64,000 nucleotides of DNA from an uncultured Granulosicoccaceae bacterium (GCA_937927895.1 CALGKA010000013.1:1-64000); one strand, 5' to 3'; shown: positions 40,811 to 50,583, counted from the first letter of the stretch. The notes: a model not told the origin generated them from the letters alone. A program made the numbers and translations.

Positions 40811-40945
40811 TTGGGGGCCGTTTCTCATTTATTAGCCGAAACCTTAGCAATGGCCAAAGGTCTGGGAGTGCCCGCCGATACCACTGCTCTAGCACATTGC
40901 CTGCAAGCCATGGATCGACTGCAAGCAAATACAAAAACATGGTGA
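40811..40945 (+). pseudogene. C-terminal remnant resembling a ketopantoate reductase-type protein
   Basis: A 44-codon stretch without a start follows a stop codon in frame and ends at TGA 40943-40945. It translates with LGAVSHLLAETLAMAKGLGV, then PADTTALAHCLQAMDRLQAN. The pattern 'GAV..LA...A..LGVP..TTAL...L.AMD.L' is like the C-terminal helices of PanE/ApbA-family reductases. No upstream portion is recognisable. The call rests on eye alone, so it could be chance coding-like sequence in the pepN/metalloprotease divergent spacer. Confidence 0.3.
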
Positions 40946-40970
40946 TCTAACACCAGGGACAGCGGTCTTC

Positions 40971-41753
40971 ATGAAAATATTTAGCGTTGATTTTGTACGC
41001 CCCCTGCTACTTTTCTGTAGTTTACTCGCTATAGCGGGAGTCACCGCACACCAGATTACCTACTCACGTTCATGGCACAAGCCACTGGATGTAGTTGTTT
41101 ATCCTATCAACGCAGACAGCTCACTGGAAACACACAACTACATTAAGTCACTGGACGACAGCAGCTTCGTCGAAATAGATGACTGGTTAGCGAAAGAAGC
41201 AGCTCGTCATGAGGTATCTATCAGTAGACCCACACATACCCGACTGGGTAAAGAAGTAAAATCGGTGCCACCGGATTTGCCCACTAACGGTGGTGTGATT
41301 CGAACAGTATTATGGGGTTTACAACTTCGCTATTGGGTATTTCGCAATACCCCTGATGACGCATCTAACCTGCGACGTGTTCGTGTGTTTGTAGCGTATC
41401 AGCAGGGTGAAGATGACAAACCACTGGCACACTCCGTTGGCTTACAACAGGGACTCATCGGTGTGGTACACGCGTTTGGCTTACCTGAACAAAATGCACA
41501 AAATAACATTGTTATAGCGCACGAGTTATTGCACACGGTAGGGGCCTCCGATAAGTATAATTTTTATGGTGCGCCAGAGTTCCCTATTGGCTATGCCAAT
41601 CCGCTGCGTGTACCGTTATACCCGCAACGCTATGCCGAAATTATGGCCGGTAAAATTCCAACCTCGAGTTATTCGTCGTATATGGCGACAAGCCTTAAAA
41701 GTGTGCGGATCAATGATCTCACCGCACAAGAGATTGCATGGATAGAAGACTAA
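40971..41753 (+). CDS. Exported or membrane-anchored HExxHxxGxxD metalloprotease-like protein
   Basis: 260 residues with an N-terminal hydrophobic segment (about 9-26, signal anchor or signal peptide). Near the C-terminal third is NNIVIAHELLHTVGASDKY: His184, Glu185, His188 and Asp194 fit the metzincin-like zinc pattern HExxHxxGxxH/D. The remaining sequence shows no family I can name, so protease activity is inference from this motif. Starts 26 bases after the remnant at 40811-40945. It is not obviously in an operon. Confidence 0.65.
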   Translation: MKIFSVDFVRPLLLFCSLLAIAGVTAHQITYSRSWHKPLDVVVYPINADSSLETHNYIKSLDDSSFVEIDDWLAKEAARHEVSISRPTHTRLGKEVKSVPPDLPTNGGVIRTVLWGLQLRYWVFRNTPDDASNLRRVRVFVAYQQGEDDKPLAHSVGLQQGLIGVVHAFGLPEQNAQNNIVIAHELLHTVGASDKYNFYGAPEFPIGYANPLRVPLYPQRYAEIMAGKIPTSSYSSYMATSLKSVRINDLTAQEIAWIED

Positions 41754-42096
41754 CTTTTTTCTAAGCTTTAACTATTCCGCACTCCGCCAGTCAAGGCTTA
41801 GAACCTTATAATTATTTGAGTCTCATTCAAACTTGCTGAGGCGGGTTATTGAATTCCGTACCCCTCCATTCAGCCTACCCCGCTTCAGGCCACTTGGGAA
41901 TTATTCTTCGCTCAGTTGAATTCGCGCAACTTTGTCAATATCTGTTTTTCCCCGTACGAAATCTAGCAAATCCCTTACATTTGTCGGCACTCAGCCCCAA
42001 AAATCTCAAGATTGCACTATCTTTAACGAAGTCATTCTTCAGAATTCAAAACAGTGTTGCTTGAGCATCTGTGACGTTCTACGGACACAATGTCTG
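41754..42096. other. Intergenic spacer upstream of envC-like gene
   Basis: About 340 bases. A frame from 41932 is open into the envC-like gene, but its first 55 residues look non-coding and the signal peptide starts later. I see no RNA gene or clear terminator here. Confidence 0.4.
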
Positions 42097-43281
42097 ATGC
42101 CTTCACTGACATTACCAGTACCGCTGATTCGTGGAAACACATTGATAAATTTGTTTAAAAAACAGCTGACCGCCGCGTTGCTCTGCAGCATCGCACTTGC
42201 TGCACCTTTCAGTAATGTTGTTGGTAAAGAAGGGCCACAGTCAGCAGCACTCAATTCATTTGAGTTACTGTACCAAGAGCGAATTGCCCGTATTAATCTC
42301 GAGATCCTTAACGAGACCAAACGCCGCACCACTATTCTTAGTCAACTTGATAGTGTCATTAACGAAATCAGTAGCGTTGATAAACAAAAAACAAGCAACC
42401 TTGAAACCTCACCACAGCTGGCAGGCAATCTCAAAGAGCTGGAAGGCCACTTAAAATCAACCAAGCAAAAAATCGAACTTAACAATCATATGCTGCAAGA
42501 ACTAACCAAAGCTAGTGCGGAAAAACCCCGCCCCACCATGTGGCAAGCAGCGTTAGGCAGATCTGATCTTAAGCAAATACAGACCCGAGCTGCGGCACAT
42601 CGCTACCTCGTACACACCACGCAAAAACACAAGCAACAGTTAGCAGAGCAGCACCAGCTATTAACCAGGCGCCTTCAATCATTGCTTGAATACAACAGTA
42701 GCATCTCCGATTCGTTAGGCGAGTTAGATGGACTTAACAACAGCTTATTAGATAAGCGCCGTAACCTTGAACAACAACTCGCGGTTTTATCAGGTGAAAT
42801 TGTTGAACGGCAAGATCGAATAACGGATCTAGAACGTCGCTTTCAAAAGTTGCGCTCAAACCCTGCACAAATGCAGTTCGCTAGGTTACGAAAAAAACTA
42901 CCCGATCCGGTCGCAGGCACGCTGTTTAAGAAATTCGCAGAACCAAAAGCCAAAGGGCTACTTAGATGGGATGGCATTCTAGTTGCGGCCCCACTGGGAG
43001 AACCATTCAATGCAGTTTCAGATGGCGTTGTTATATTTGCAGACGAGCTCCAGGGTCTAGGGAATGTGGCCATCGTTGACCACGGTGATAATTATCTGAG
43101 TCTTTACGGTACGGCAGAACTATTATTCGTTCAAAAAGACCAACTATTGCTCGCTGGCGACCCAATAGGCACCGTAGGCAAATCTGCTGGAACAGACACT
43201 TCAGCGTTATACTTCGAAATTCGCAGCGATGCAGACCCTCTTGATCCGCAAGATTGGCTAGAAATGAAGCAAATACAGTAA
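42097..43281 (+). CDS. envC: EnvC-like murein hydrolase activator (coiled coil plus LytM/M23 domain)
   Basis: About 394 residues from the ATG at 42097; a TTG at 42142 directly before the signal peptide (LINLFKKQLTAALLCSIALA) is also possible. Long coiled coil (about 30-250), then a LytM domain (about 275-390) with NVAIVDHGDNYLSLYGTAEL and LYFEIRSDADPLDPQDWL. Catalytic His of active M23 enzymes is replaced (YFEIR instead of HxH), as in EnvC, which activates periplasmic amidases instead of cutting peptidoglycan. Next to ctpA, as in many proteobacteria. Confidence 0.88.
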   Translation: MPSLTLPVPLIRGNTLINLFKKQLTAALLCSIALAAPFSNVVGKEGPQSAALNSFELLYQERIARINLEILNETKRRTTILSQLDSVINEISSVDKQKTSNLETSPQLAGNLKELEGHLKSTKQKIELNNHMLQELTKASAEKPRPTMWQAALGRSDLKQIQTRAAAHRYLVHTTQKHKQQLAEQHQLLTRRLQSLLEYNSSISDSLGELDGLNNSLLDKRRNLEQQLAVLSGEIVERQDRITDLERRFQKLRSNPAQMQFARLRKKLPDPVAGTLFKKFAEPKAKGLLRWDGILVAAPLGEPFNAVSDGVVIFADELQGLGNVAIVDHGDNYLSLYGTAELLFVQKDQLLLAGDPIGTVGKSAGTDTSALYFEIRSDADPLDPQDWLEMKQIQ

Positions 43282-43369
43282 AAGAATGCGCTGTGACAAG
43301 CTCTTTTAAGAGCCAAAGTGATAAGATATAGAAACATATTCGCCCATGAAATGGGTTTTGGAGTCAATA

Positions 43370-44677
43370 ATGACAATCCGCTCTAAACCAATCACCTTAT
43401 TTGCTGTAGGCGCTGTGCTGGGCATTACATTGACTCTCGGCCACAGTGTGGTCGGCGCAAGAGACAATTCAGGCGACGTATTGCCGCTTGAGCAACTACG
43501 AACATTTTCCGATGTATTCGCACGCATCAAGCGTAACTACGTAGAAGATGTCTCTGACGAAGATCTACTGGAACATGCCATTCGCGGCATGCTAAGCGGT
43601 CTAGACCCTCATTCCAGTTACCTCAATACCGAACAGTTCCAAGAGCTCCGTATTGGCACCTCAGGTGAGTTTGGCGGCCTTGGTATCGAAGTTGGCATGG
43701 AAGACGGCTTTGTCAAAGTAGTCTCTCCCATCGACGATACCCCGGCAGCGCGAGCCGGTATGCAGCCAGGTGATTTAATCATCCGCCTTGACGACAAACC
43801 AGTCAAAGGCATGGCTTTGAACGATGCCGTAAAGCTTATGCGCGGTAACCCAGGTAGCGATATCGTTCTGACAGTGGTTCGTGAAGGCGAAGACCGACCG
43901 TTAAATATAACGATCACTCGTGCAGTCATTCAAGTAACCAGTGTCAAAAATAGAATACTAGAAGATGGATACGGCTATGTTCGCGTGTCTCACTTCCAAA
44001 CTAAAACACCGACTGACATGATCAAAGCCATTGAAGAAATGCAAATCGAAGGCGAGCTCAATGGTCTTGTCCTGGATTTACGCAACAACCCTGGTGGAGT
44101 ACTGTCTGCCGCCGTTGGCATTTCAGACGCCTTCCTCGATGACGGCCTGATTGTCTACACAGATGGTCGCGAAGAAGATTCAAGGTTACGTTATTCAGCC
44201 TCCCGCGGTGACATCATCGACGGTGCTCCCATAGTGGTTCTCGTCAATGGCGGTTCTGCATCAGCCTCTGAAATTGTTGCAGGAGCCATGCAAGATCACG
44301 GCAGAGGTGTGGTCATGGGTGTCAAAACCTTTGGCAAAGGATCCGTACAAACAATACAAAACCTACCCAACGGCGGTGCAGTAAAACTAACCACTGCGCG
44401 CTACTACACGCCATCGGGTCGCTCGATTCAAGCCCAGGGCATTGAGCCAGATATTGTCACGGGTAACTTAAGAGTATCAAAGCGCGAAGAATCGGGCATA
44501 GAGCCTATTACCGAATCCAGTCTTTCTGGCCACCTCAGCAACCCTGAAGACGGTGAAGCGCTTAAGTCCGAAGAGAATACGACCGACACCAGTGCTACGT
44601 TGGCTGAAGATGACTACCAATTGAATGAGGCGTTAAACCTTCTCAAGGGTTTAAGCATTCTCAGCCGCAAAGGCTAG
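43370..44677 (+). CDS. ctpA: Carboxyl-terminal processing protease (S41 family)
   Basis: 435 residues from ATG 43370, supported by TTTGGAG just ahead. Signal anchor (about 8-28), a PDZ domain (about 85-170; GGLGIEVGMEDGFVKVVSPI), and the S41 core with NGGSASASEIVAGAMQDHGR (nucleophile Ser) and KTFGKGSVQ (catalytic Lys). It trims periplasmic proteins from the C-terminus, often linked to peptidoglycan hydrolase turnover. 88 bases after envC, same strand, likely one transcript. The tail is acidic and Ser/Thr-rich. Confidence 0.93.
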   Translation: MTIRSKPITLFAVGAVLGITLTLGHSVVGARDNSGDVLPLEQLRTFSDVFARIKRNYVEDVSDEDLLEHAIRGMLSGLDPHSSYLNTEQFQELRIGTSGEFGGLGIEVGMEDGFVKVVSPIDDTPAARAGMQPGDLIIRLDDKPVKGMALNDAVKLMRGNPGSDIVLTVVREGEDRPLNITITRAVIQVTSVKNRILEDGYGYVRVSHFQTKTPTDMIKAIEEMQIEGELNGLVLDLRNNPGGVLSAAVGISDAFLDDGLIVYTDGREEDSRLRYSASRGDIIDGAPIVVLVNGGSASASEIVAGAMQDHGRGVVMGVKTFGKGSVQTIQNLPNGGAVKLTTARYYTPSGRSIQAQGIEPDIVTGNLRVSKREESGIEPITESSLSGHLSNPEDGEALKSEENTTDTSATLAEDDYQLNEALNLLKGLSILSRKG

Positions 44678-44867
44678 CACCCCTCCATTAGATACAGGGC
44701 ACCACGGACGCGTACCCTGTAAGCACCCTGCATACGCCGCTACCCATCAATGAGCGACAATGCGATACCAATCCTTTCATTCGTGCTAGCGTATTTGACC
44801 ATCGTTTAACCACTTTGCGGTAGTTTTTGGTATCGTTGAGCCCTCGCAACTACCTAAGTTTACGCTT

Positions 44868-46484
44868 ATGCAAAGCCTGATGCAGCAGCACCCTTTGATG
44901 ATTTCAAGCATCATCGAGTTTGCCGAACGCTGGTACCCAAATGTTGAAGTCGTCTCTCGAACAACTGAAGGCCCTATCCATCGTTGTACTTACAAAGACA
45001 TGGGGCAGCGCGCGCGCAAGCTAGCTTCAAGCCTCAGTACATTGGGCATTAAAAACGGTGATCGGGTTGGAACACTGGCCTGGAACGGCTATCGGCACTT
45101 AGAACTCTACTACGGGGTTTCCGGTAGCGGCGCAGTTTTGCATACTATCAATCCGCGCTTATTCGCCGAGCAGATGGCCTATGTAATCGATCATGCAGGC
45201 GATGAAGTCATTTTCACAGACCTGACTTTCGTACCTTTACTAGAAGGCCTGCAAGCTAAGCTAAAAAAAGTAAAACACATTGTGATCATGACTGACCGTG
45301 AGCACATGCCTGACACTACACTCAACAATGTGCACTGCTATGAAGAGCTTTTAGATGCGGGCAGCAGTGACTATCAATGGCCTGAGCTTGATGAAAACGC
45401 ACCATCAAGTATGTGCTACACATCAGGGACCACTGGCAATCCAAAAGGTGTCGTCTATTCACATCGCTCTACCATCATTCATGCACTGGCAAGCTCTGCA
45501 CCTAACGCGTTGGGCCTATCTGGTCTTGATTCTATTTTGTTGGTAGTACCTCAGTTCCACGTTAACGCATGGGGAGTATCGTATGCGGCGCCAATGAATG
45601 GCTGTAAATTGGTATTGCCTGGCCCTGCGATGGATGGTAAATCAATCCATGAACTGTTGGAACAAGAACAATGCACGTTATCGCTTGCCGTGCCTACCAT
45701 TTGGATGATGCTAACGGGCTACCTTCGTGAGAGTGATAAAACACTACCGCATATGAAACGCGTGGTAATTGGCGGTTCAGCAGTACCGGAGGCGATGATT
45801 CGCTCCTTTGAACAAGACTACGATGTACAAGTAATACACGCTTGGGGTATGACCGAAACCAGCCCATTAGGCACAGTCAACTTTCTTATGCCACGTGTAC
45901 AAGCCCTAGATTACGAAGCCCAAATGGCGACCAAAATCAAACAAGGTAAAACTATCTTTGGTATTGATTTAAGAATAGTGGATGATCAAAACCACGTGCT
46001 ACCGCACGACGGTAAAGCCTTCGGCAAACTGCAAACACGCGGCCACTGGGTAACCTCTGGCTACTACGGTGAAGATTCAGCACTTGATGCAGATGGATGG
46101 TTTGACACAGGTGATGTCGCCACAATAGACAGCGACGGATACATGATGATCACCGATCGCACCAAAGATGTGATCAAATCAGGGGGTGAGTGGATAAGCT
46201 CCATTGAACTTGAAAACGCTGCAGTCGGCCACCCGGAAATTACAGAAGCAGCCGTTATAGCCATCGCGCATCCCAAGTGGGACGAAAGGCCGCTTCTTAT
46301 AGCTGTTCGCAATGGCAATGTAGAAAAAGATGAACTGTTGATTTACATGTCTGATCTTGTGGCAAAGTGGCAGCTACCTGAGGACATACTGTTTGTAGAT
46401 GAATTACCACACGGGGCCACAGGTAAATTAAATAAACTAAAACTTCGTGAAGACTACAGCGAATATCAATTTCCAGATGCATAA
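44868..46484 (+). CDS. Medium/long-chain fatty acyl-CoA synthetase (AlkK-like)
   Basis: 538 residues. ANL-superfamily motifs: [20 protein letters not shown] (P-loop, about 180), [15 protein letters not shown] (about 325), [32 protein letters not shown] and the lysine in [16 protein letters not shown]. The WISS-IELEN variant and overall form are those of AlkK-type fatty-acyl-CoA synthetases rather than FadD. It is therefore a second acyl-CoA ligase besides fadD at 35814. Probably a single gene; chain-length preference is not predictable. Confidence 0.88.
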   Translation: MQSLMQQHPLMISSIIEFAERWYPNVEVVSRTTEGPIHRCTYKDMGQRARKLASSLSTLGIKNGDRVGTLAWNGYRHLELYYGVSGSGAVLHTINPRLFAEQMAYVIDHAGDEVIFTDLTFVPLLEGLQAKLKKVKHIVIMTDREHMPDTTLNNVHCYEELLDAGSSDYQWPELDENAPSSMCYTSGTTGNPKGVVYSHRSTIIHALASSAPNALGLSGLDSILLVVPQFHVNAWGVSYAAPMNGCKLVLPGPAMDGKSIHELLEQEQCTLSLAVPTIWMMLTGYLRESDKTLPHMKRVVIGGSAVPEAMIRSFEQDYDVQVIHAWGMTETSPLGTVNFLMPRVQALDYEAQMATKIKQGKTIFGIDLRIVDDQNHVLPHDGKAFGKLQTRGHWVTSGYYGEDSALDADGWFDTGDVATIDSDGYMMITDRTKDVIKSGGEWISSIELENAAVGHPEITEAAVIAIAHPKWDERPLLIAVRNGNVEKDELLIYMSDLVAKWQLPEDILFVDELPHGATGKLNKLKLREDYSEYQFPDA

Positions 46485-46588
46485 ACGTTTTAACTATTTA
46501 CAGTTTATGTTTTAAGCAAGTTGTCCTTTAGCTTCGCGCTAATACGCTACACAGAAACTCCATCACTGCCTTCTGGATACCCATAAGC

Positions 46589-47233
46589 ATGCTGCAATAC
46601 CTTTATACTCAGCAATACGCTTTGTTCACACTGATTGTTATCAGCTTGATCATCTCACTAACTTTTCACGAATTTGCGCATGCCGCCTCTGCGAAATATT
46701 TTGGTGACGATACAGCACAACGACTCGGCCGGCTAAATATGAACCCGATAGCGCACATAGACCCCATGGGACTCGCCATGGTTGTGTTAGTAGGGTTCGG
46801 CTATGCCAAGCCAGTGCCGACAAACCCGAACAACTTTAACTCTAGATGGGCAACACCATTAATCGCACTAGCAGGGCCTGCGATGAATTTATTGTTAGCG
46901 TTTATCGCAATAAACATTTTCTTTGCAGGTACGAATGCAGAAATCCCTTGGTTTAGTGAAACAGGCCCTCAAACATTCTTCTTTATTTTCACATCTATTA
47001 ATTTACTACTGATGCTTTTTAATTTGATCCCACTAGGGCCACTTGATGGCCACTATATTCTTGGACATTTACTACCCAGCCCGCTGTCTGAGACATACTT
47101 AGAATACAACCGACGCTACGGGCACTATTTGTTTCTCGGACTTATACTGTTGAGCATCGCAGGGATACCTATATTTGACAAACTTATGTCATGGGTTCGC
47201 GCTATTTTGCCAAAACTTGTAGTAGTTGGCTGA
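46589..47233 (+). CDS. Site-2 protease family (M50) membrane metallopeptidase
   Basis: 214 residues, about five or six membrane helices. Zinc motif FHEFAHAASAKYFGD (His27, Glu28, His31) and the second site NLIPLGPLDGHYILG with the Asp ligand (about 152) are both present. Small single-domain relatives (YwhC/Rv-type) lack the PDZ domain of RseP, as here. The substrate is unknown. It converges with the CAP-domain lipoprotein, with 42 bases between stop codons. Confidence 0.9.
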   Translation: MLQYLYTQQYALFTLIVISLIISLTFHEFAHAASAKYFGDDTAQRLGRLNMNPIAHIDPMGLAMVVLVGFGYAKPVPTNPNNFNSRWATPLIALAGPAMNLLLAFIAINIFFAGTNAEIPWFSETGPQTFFFIFTSINLLLMLFNLIPLGPLDGHYILGHLLPSPLSETYLEYNRRYGHYLFLGLILLSIAGIPIFDKLMSWVRAILPKLVVVG

Positions 47234-47275
47234 CCAACTTCCAAACAGCCACTAACGAGTTCATAGATATTCTAG

Positions 47276-47917
47276 TTAGTAAGGTTTTTGTATGGCGTAG
47301 TTGCCGGGTGGATCATAATGACAAACCCAGATCTGTTCCAACCCTGGGCAACTGGCTACAGCACAGCCAACCACCTGCGAATCACGCCATACTAACTGTG
47401 TATAGTTTTCACAGGTTTTGTTTGCAGCGCATCTATTGTTTACATAATCAAAATCAATACCTTGCCGTGCCCAATTTAACACCACTTGATTCTCATCAAT
47501 TTTAGCGATCTCGGTACGACCATCGTTAAAACGAACAGCATCAAGACGCTGTAAGTTTTCACCGAGACCATTTTTATGTTGCGGTAGTCCAATCATTCCG
47601 CGTCTGCGAGTAATGCAACCCGCGTCGGTAGAAAGATAATTTGCCCATTCAGCAGCTAATGATTCTAATCTTGCAGACCAACGTAAATTGGGGACACCTA
47701 TGCGTTGACGAATTTCATTGTGGCTTTTAAGTATTTTATTCCTATCTAGAGGCAAGTTGGTCTGTTCAGATGTATTAAGAACAGCCTGAGGAATAGAGGT
47801 ATTTACTGATTGTTGAGCACATGCGGAAACGGCAACCAAAGCGGTTGCCGTCATTAACGTTCTAATTTTGATATTGCTTACTCGGTTTTCAATCGGCGTT
47901 TGACCAGTACTACCCAA
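47276..47917 (-). CDS. CAP/SCP domain lipoprotein
   Basis: 213 residues. Lipobox VSACAQQ near residue 33, then a CAP (PR-1/SCP) domain: ILKSHNEIRQRIGVPNLRW, LESLAAEWANYL, NGLGENL, TQLVWRDSQVVGCAVA and WVCHYDPPGNY, the usual four signature boxes, with paired cysteines. Bacterial CAP proteins are exported; function is mostly unknown. The proposed TTG start at 47917 overlaps the upstream gene; the ATG at 47854 would leave a signal peptide with no positive charge, so the longer start is preferred with low certainty. Confidence 0.82.
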   Translation of the reverse strand: MGSTGQTPIENRVSNIKIRTLMTATALVAVSACAQQSVNTSIPQAVLNTSEQTNLPLDRNKILKSHNEIRQRIGVPNLRWSARLESLAAEWANYLSTDAGCITRRRGMIGLPQHKNGLGENLQRLDAVRFNDGRTEIAKIDENQVVLNWARQGIDFDYVNNRCAANKTCENYTQLVWRDSQVVGCAVASCPGLEQIWVCHYDPPGNYAIQKPY

Positions 47918-48242
47918 GCTGTTCTTCTACAGCGCAAGATGGAACATGAGTTTTGATATGACTAATCATATCTGCACGCTCTTGCACACTTGGAAACATA
48001 GCGCTAGTCGCTACAACTTGTCCGTTGGCAGACTTAACATTAAAAAAGTACATACCATTAGCAGACTCTTTTAATACATATCGCTTATCTTCCGTGCAGT
48101 TTTTCTTAACCGAATTTATGCCTTTTGAAGCACTGTCTTTAGCTTTGTAGTTTTCACTCCTGAGAACCATTTTCCCTTCATCATTAACAAACGAAAAGCT
48201 GAATGGTTCTGCAGCGCTACTTTTTTTCAATAAAGCCTTCAT
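47910..48242 (-). CDS. YegP-like (DUF1508) protein
   Basis: 110 residues with the two-fold YegP repeat: FSFSFVNDEGKMVLRSENYK then ASKGINSVKKN, and later MYFFNVKSANGQVVATSAMF then ERADMISHIKTH. DUF1508 units are small beta-beta-alpha folds of unknown function. Unlike most members it has two cysteines. No signal peptide. It overlaps the start of the CAP lipoprotein gene by 8 bases, suggesting one transcript. Confidence 0.82.
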   Translation of the reverse strand: MKALLKKSSAAEPFSFSFVNDEGKMVLRSENYKAKDSASKGINSVKKNCTEDKRYVLKESANGMYFFNVKSANGQVVATSAMFPSVQERADMISHIKTHVPSCAVEEQLG

Positions 48243-48404
48243 TTTTTATCTCCTTAGGTTCTATCGTTTACGGTGGACCAGTCTATCATCGAAAAAAACA
48301 CTTATGCTCGGTTGTAACGATGTTTAGTAATTCAGCAAAACACTGCCGTATCGTTTTCCTACAGCATAAGATAGCTGTTTACTTTTTACTCTAACGTATA
48401 GGCC

Positions 48405-49241
48405 TTAAACAAGCGCTCCACCCTTGTTAAATAACGCCTTTTTACTTTGGAACGGTTCTAAGGCAGTGTTTACCAAAGCTTCACCAGAGCGGGTCGACAA
48501 ACTGCACCAAGCGTTACCGAATTTAACATTAAGCATTGTATATGTATCTTTTCCATCAACACTTTGCAATATGTGTCGAGTAAAAGTGTCTCGAAGTCTA
48601 TTGATTACAGGTGTCATACAACCTTCAGGGGTGTTAGTAAGTACTATCACAAACTGGTCTGCCTTATACCTGGCTACAATATCGGTATCCCTAACAGATT
48701 CTTTGATAGCAGCGGCCAACGCCTTGAGAACTTTGTCACCAGCCTGATACCCATAGACAGTATTGTAGTGATGAAAATCTACAATATTGACGGTCAACAA
48801 TGACAATGGCGCGCTGTATCGCTTATACCTTGAAACCTCTGCATCGATTCTACGTTCAATATAATGACGATCATACACTCCAGTCAACGAGTCTATATTA
48901 CTACTGGCAGGTTTGTTTTCACTGATTTGTAATACCAACTCTTTTATCGTTTTACTCAGCAACTGCAAACAGGTAACAAGTAATGTACTAAGTAATAAGA
49001 CTAAAAGGAATACCCTTGTATTAGTCTCCGATGAAACAGAACCTAAACTAAAAAAGCCAATCACAATCGAAGATACTGTGACTGTTGCAGCTAAAACATA
49101 CAATATATTGTGTTCAGCATTAAATGATGTCCTATACCGAAAGATATAGAGCATTTGTTTTGCCGCTACAAAAAGCAAACACATACTACAGATTAAAATA
49201 AGAGTATTAAAATAATCTAAAGGCATTTCAGGGTTTATCAC
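48405..49241 (-). CDS. Membrane protein with degenerate GGDEF domain
   Basis: 278 residues. Three predicted membrane helices (about 12-28, 47-68, 77-95), a short linker, then a GGDEF-family domain starting NIDSLTGVYDRHYIERRID (about 115). The signature loop is RYKADQF at 191-197 in place of RYGGDEF, and the NIVDFHHYN strand keeps the Asp. Loss of both glycines and of the Glu argues against cyclase activity. GTG start at 49241 overlaps the stop of the pseudoprotease gene (GTGA), so the two proteins are translationally coupled and may work together at the inner membrane. Confidence 0.82.
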   Translation of the reverse strand: MINPEMPLDYFNTLILICSMCLLFVAAKQMLYIFRYRTSFNAEHNILYVLAATVTVSSIVIGFFSLGSVSSETNTRVFLLVLLLSTLLVTCLQLLSKTIKELVLQISENKPASSNIDSLTGVYDRHYIERRIDAEVSRYKRYSAPLSLLTVNIVDFHHYNTVYGYQAGDKVLKALAAAIKESVRDTDIVARYKADQFVIVLTNTPEGCMTPVINRLRDTFTRHILQSVDGKDTYTMLNVKFGNAWCSLSTRSGEALVNTALEPFQSKKALFNKGGALV

Positions 49242-50410
49242 TCTACCATTTCTGTGATTTTGGTTTCCCCGTCAGTGGCACCCGTATCTTGCAACTGTAA
49301 CCAATCATACCGATCAACCGTTACAACAGGTACGTTTGCAAATTGCTGGTCGCGCAGTATTAACAGATGAACCGTGTCACCGGGCTCATGCTCTGTCCAA
49401 ATTCTCGAGTACATTTCAGATAGTTGACTCACTTGGTTTTGATTGACAGCAACAATTGAATCACCTGATTTGATTCCAGATTTCGCAGCTGGCGCATCGT
49501 CATACACAGCCCCAACTTTAATTCCTTCTTTAGTATTTTTAGTTTCAAACCCCAACCATGGCCTCACTGAAGATGCACTATGACCGTTCGATAGCAATTC
49601 ACCCATCACCTTTTTTACAGAATCTATAGGGATGAAAATATTACCAGGCACTCGCACTTTCGGATCGATATCAATATCAATAGACACCAGTGCACCTAAT
49701 CCTAACAACTCTGCTCTTTCTGATATCAATGCAGCACCACTAAAATCAGTGCTTGGTGGATAGGTATGTATTGCATCATCAAGCATGTATTCCCAACCAC
49801 CTGTGAACGGTTGAACCTTGCCGACCGTAACAGCAACCGCACCGTCCTCCCCACTGCCCGGTAAGATCAACGCTTGCACGCCTTTCTTTACTGATGAGGA
49901 TTCACCAAGCTCAAGTGCCAATGTAGAACGGAAATTCCGAGTTCGAATAAGGCCTATGCCAAGCGCGCCATCGTAGGCGACAATTTCTGCGTCATCGGTT
50001 ATACCGTTAGCGAATGTCACTTTAACCGATTCCGCCTCTGCCACTATGTAACCCGCAGTTGCAATAAGGCCGTTCGAATCAAGAACAACTCCAGTGCCTT
50101 TGCGATCTTCTCCAAATGTCGACAAGGTCCGCGCTCCCTCGCGTGCCGTGGCTTCAACTACCACTACCGAGTGCATAATCTTTTCCACAGGGTCTGTTGG
50201 CTTTGGCAGTGCTTGTCCTAGTGCAGGTTCGGCATCATCCGAAACCGCTGGATCACCTAATAATGGAGCGTCTGCGGCGGCATTAGGGTCTGAATACGTT
50301 GCGAATGGTTCGAGCAGCGGATCTGCCCACACAGCACTCACACACAGGAAAAACCCACCTGTTACGCCCAAAACAGTATGCTTTACGTATCTGAGAATAG
50401 CCATTGACAT
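49238..50410 (-). CDS. HtrA/DegP-like protein with PDZ domain and lost catalytic residues
   Basis: 390 residues: signal peptide (cleavage near AVWAD, 29-30), Pro/Ala/Asp-rich linker (about 31-75), trypsin-like domain (about 78-265), and one PDZ domain (about 285-365; GIKVGAVYDDAPAAKSGIKS). In the HtrA pattern the His of TNNHVV aligns with Tyr121 of TAGYIV, and the Asp of the DIALL strand with Gly151 of LGIGLI. The serine loop reads TDFSGAAL, Ser224 present but GNSGG degraded. It is therefore likely a periplasmic binding or sensory pseudoprotease. ATG 50410; overlaps the next gene by 4 bases. Confidence 0.82.
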   Translation of the reverse strand: MSMAILRYVKHTVLGVTGGFFLCVSAVWADPLLEPFATYSDPNAAADAPLLGDPAVSDDAEPALGQALPKPTDPVEKIMHSVVVVEATAREGARTLSTFGEDRKGTGVVLDSNGLIATAGYIVAEAESVKVTFANGITDDAEIVAYDGALGIGLIRTRNFRSTLALELGESSSVKKGVQALILPGSGEDGAVAVTVGKVQPFTGGWEYMLDDAIHTYPPSTDFSGAALISERAELLGLGALVSIDIDIDPKVRVPGNIFIPIDSVKKVMGELLSNGHSASSVRPWLGFETKNTKEGIKVGAVYDDAPAAKSGIKSGDSIVAVNQNQVSQLSEMYSRIWTEHEPGDTVHLLILRDQQFANVPVVTVDRYDWLQLQDTGATDGETKITEMVE

Positions 50411-50532
50411 GTCTGAACCCTATTTGCTTGCCGCAATTGCGGCGAATCAAACAGAAGTAGCACCCTGCATGCCATTAACCCTATTTGGCAGTATCTCGCC
50501 GATCAGCGGCTCAAGATCGCCTTTAAAATTCC

Positions 50533-50560
50533 AAAAAAAAGGGCCGCTTGCGCGGCCCTT
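50533..50560 (-). terminator. Rho-independent terminator after the repeat protein gene
   Basis: On the minus strand, AAGGGCCGC, a short CAAG-type loop and GCGGCCCTT are followed by eight T. It lies 24 bases after the stop at 50584, separating that gene from the pseudoprotease gene downstream. Confidence 0.9.
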
Positions 50561-50583
50561 CTTTAGATTGCTGTAATCAGCAA

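Noticed and set aside
41932-42096. N-terminal extension of the envC-like protein
   Set aside because: It precedes a clear signal peptide and has no recognisable sequence, so translation from 42097 or 42142 is more likely.
44690-44730. TACAGGG...CCCTGTA inverted repeat after ctpA as terminator
   Set aside because: Seven-pair stem but a 13-base loop and no T-run, so not supported as a terminator.
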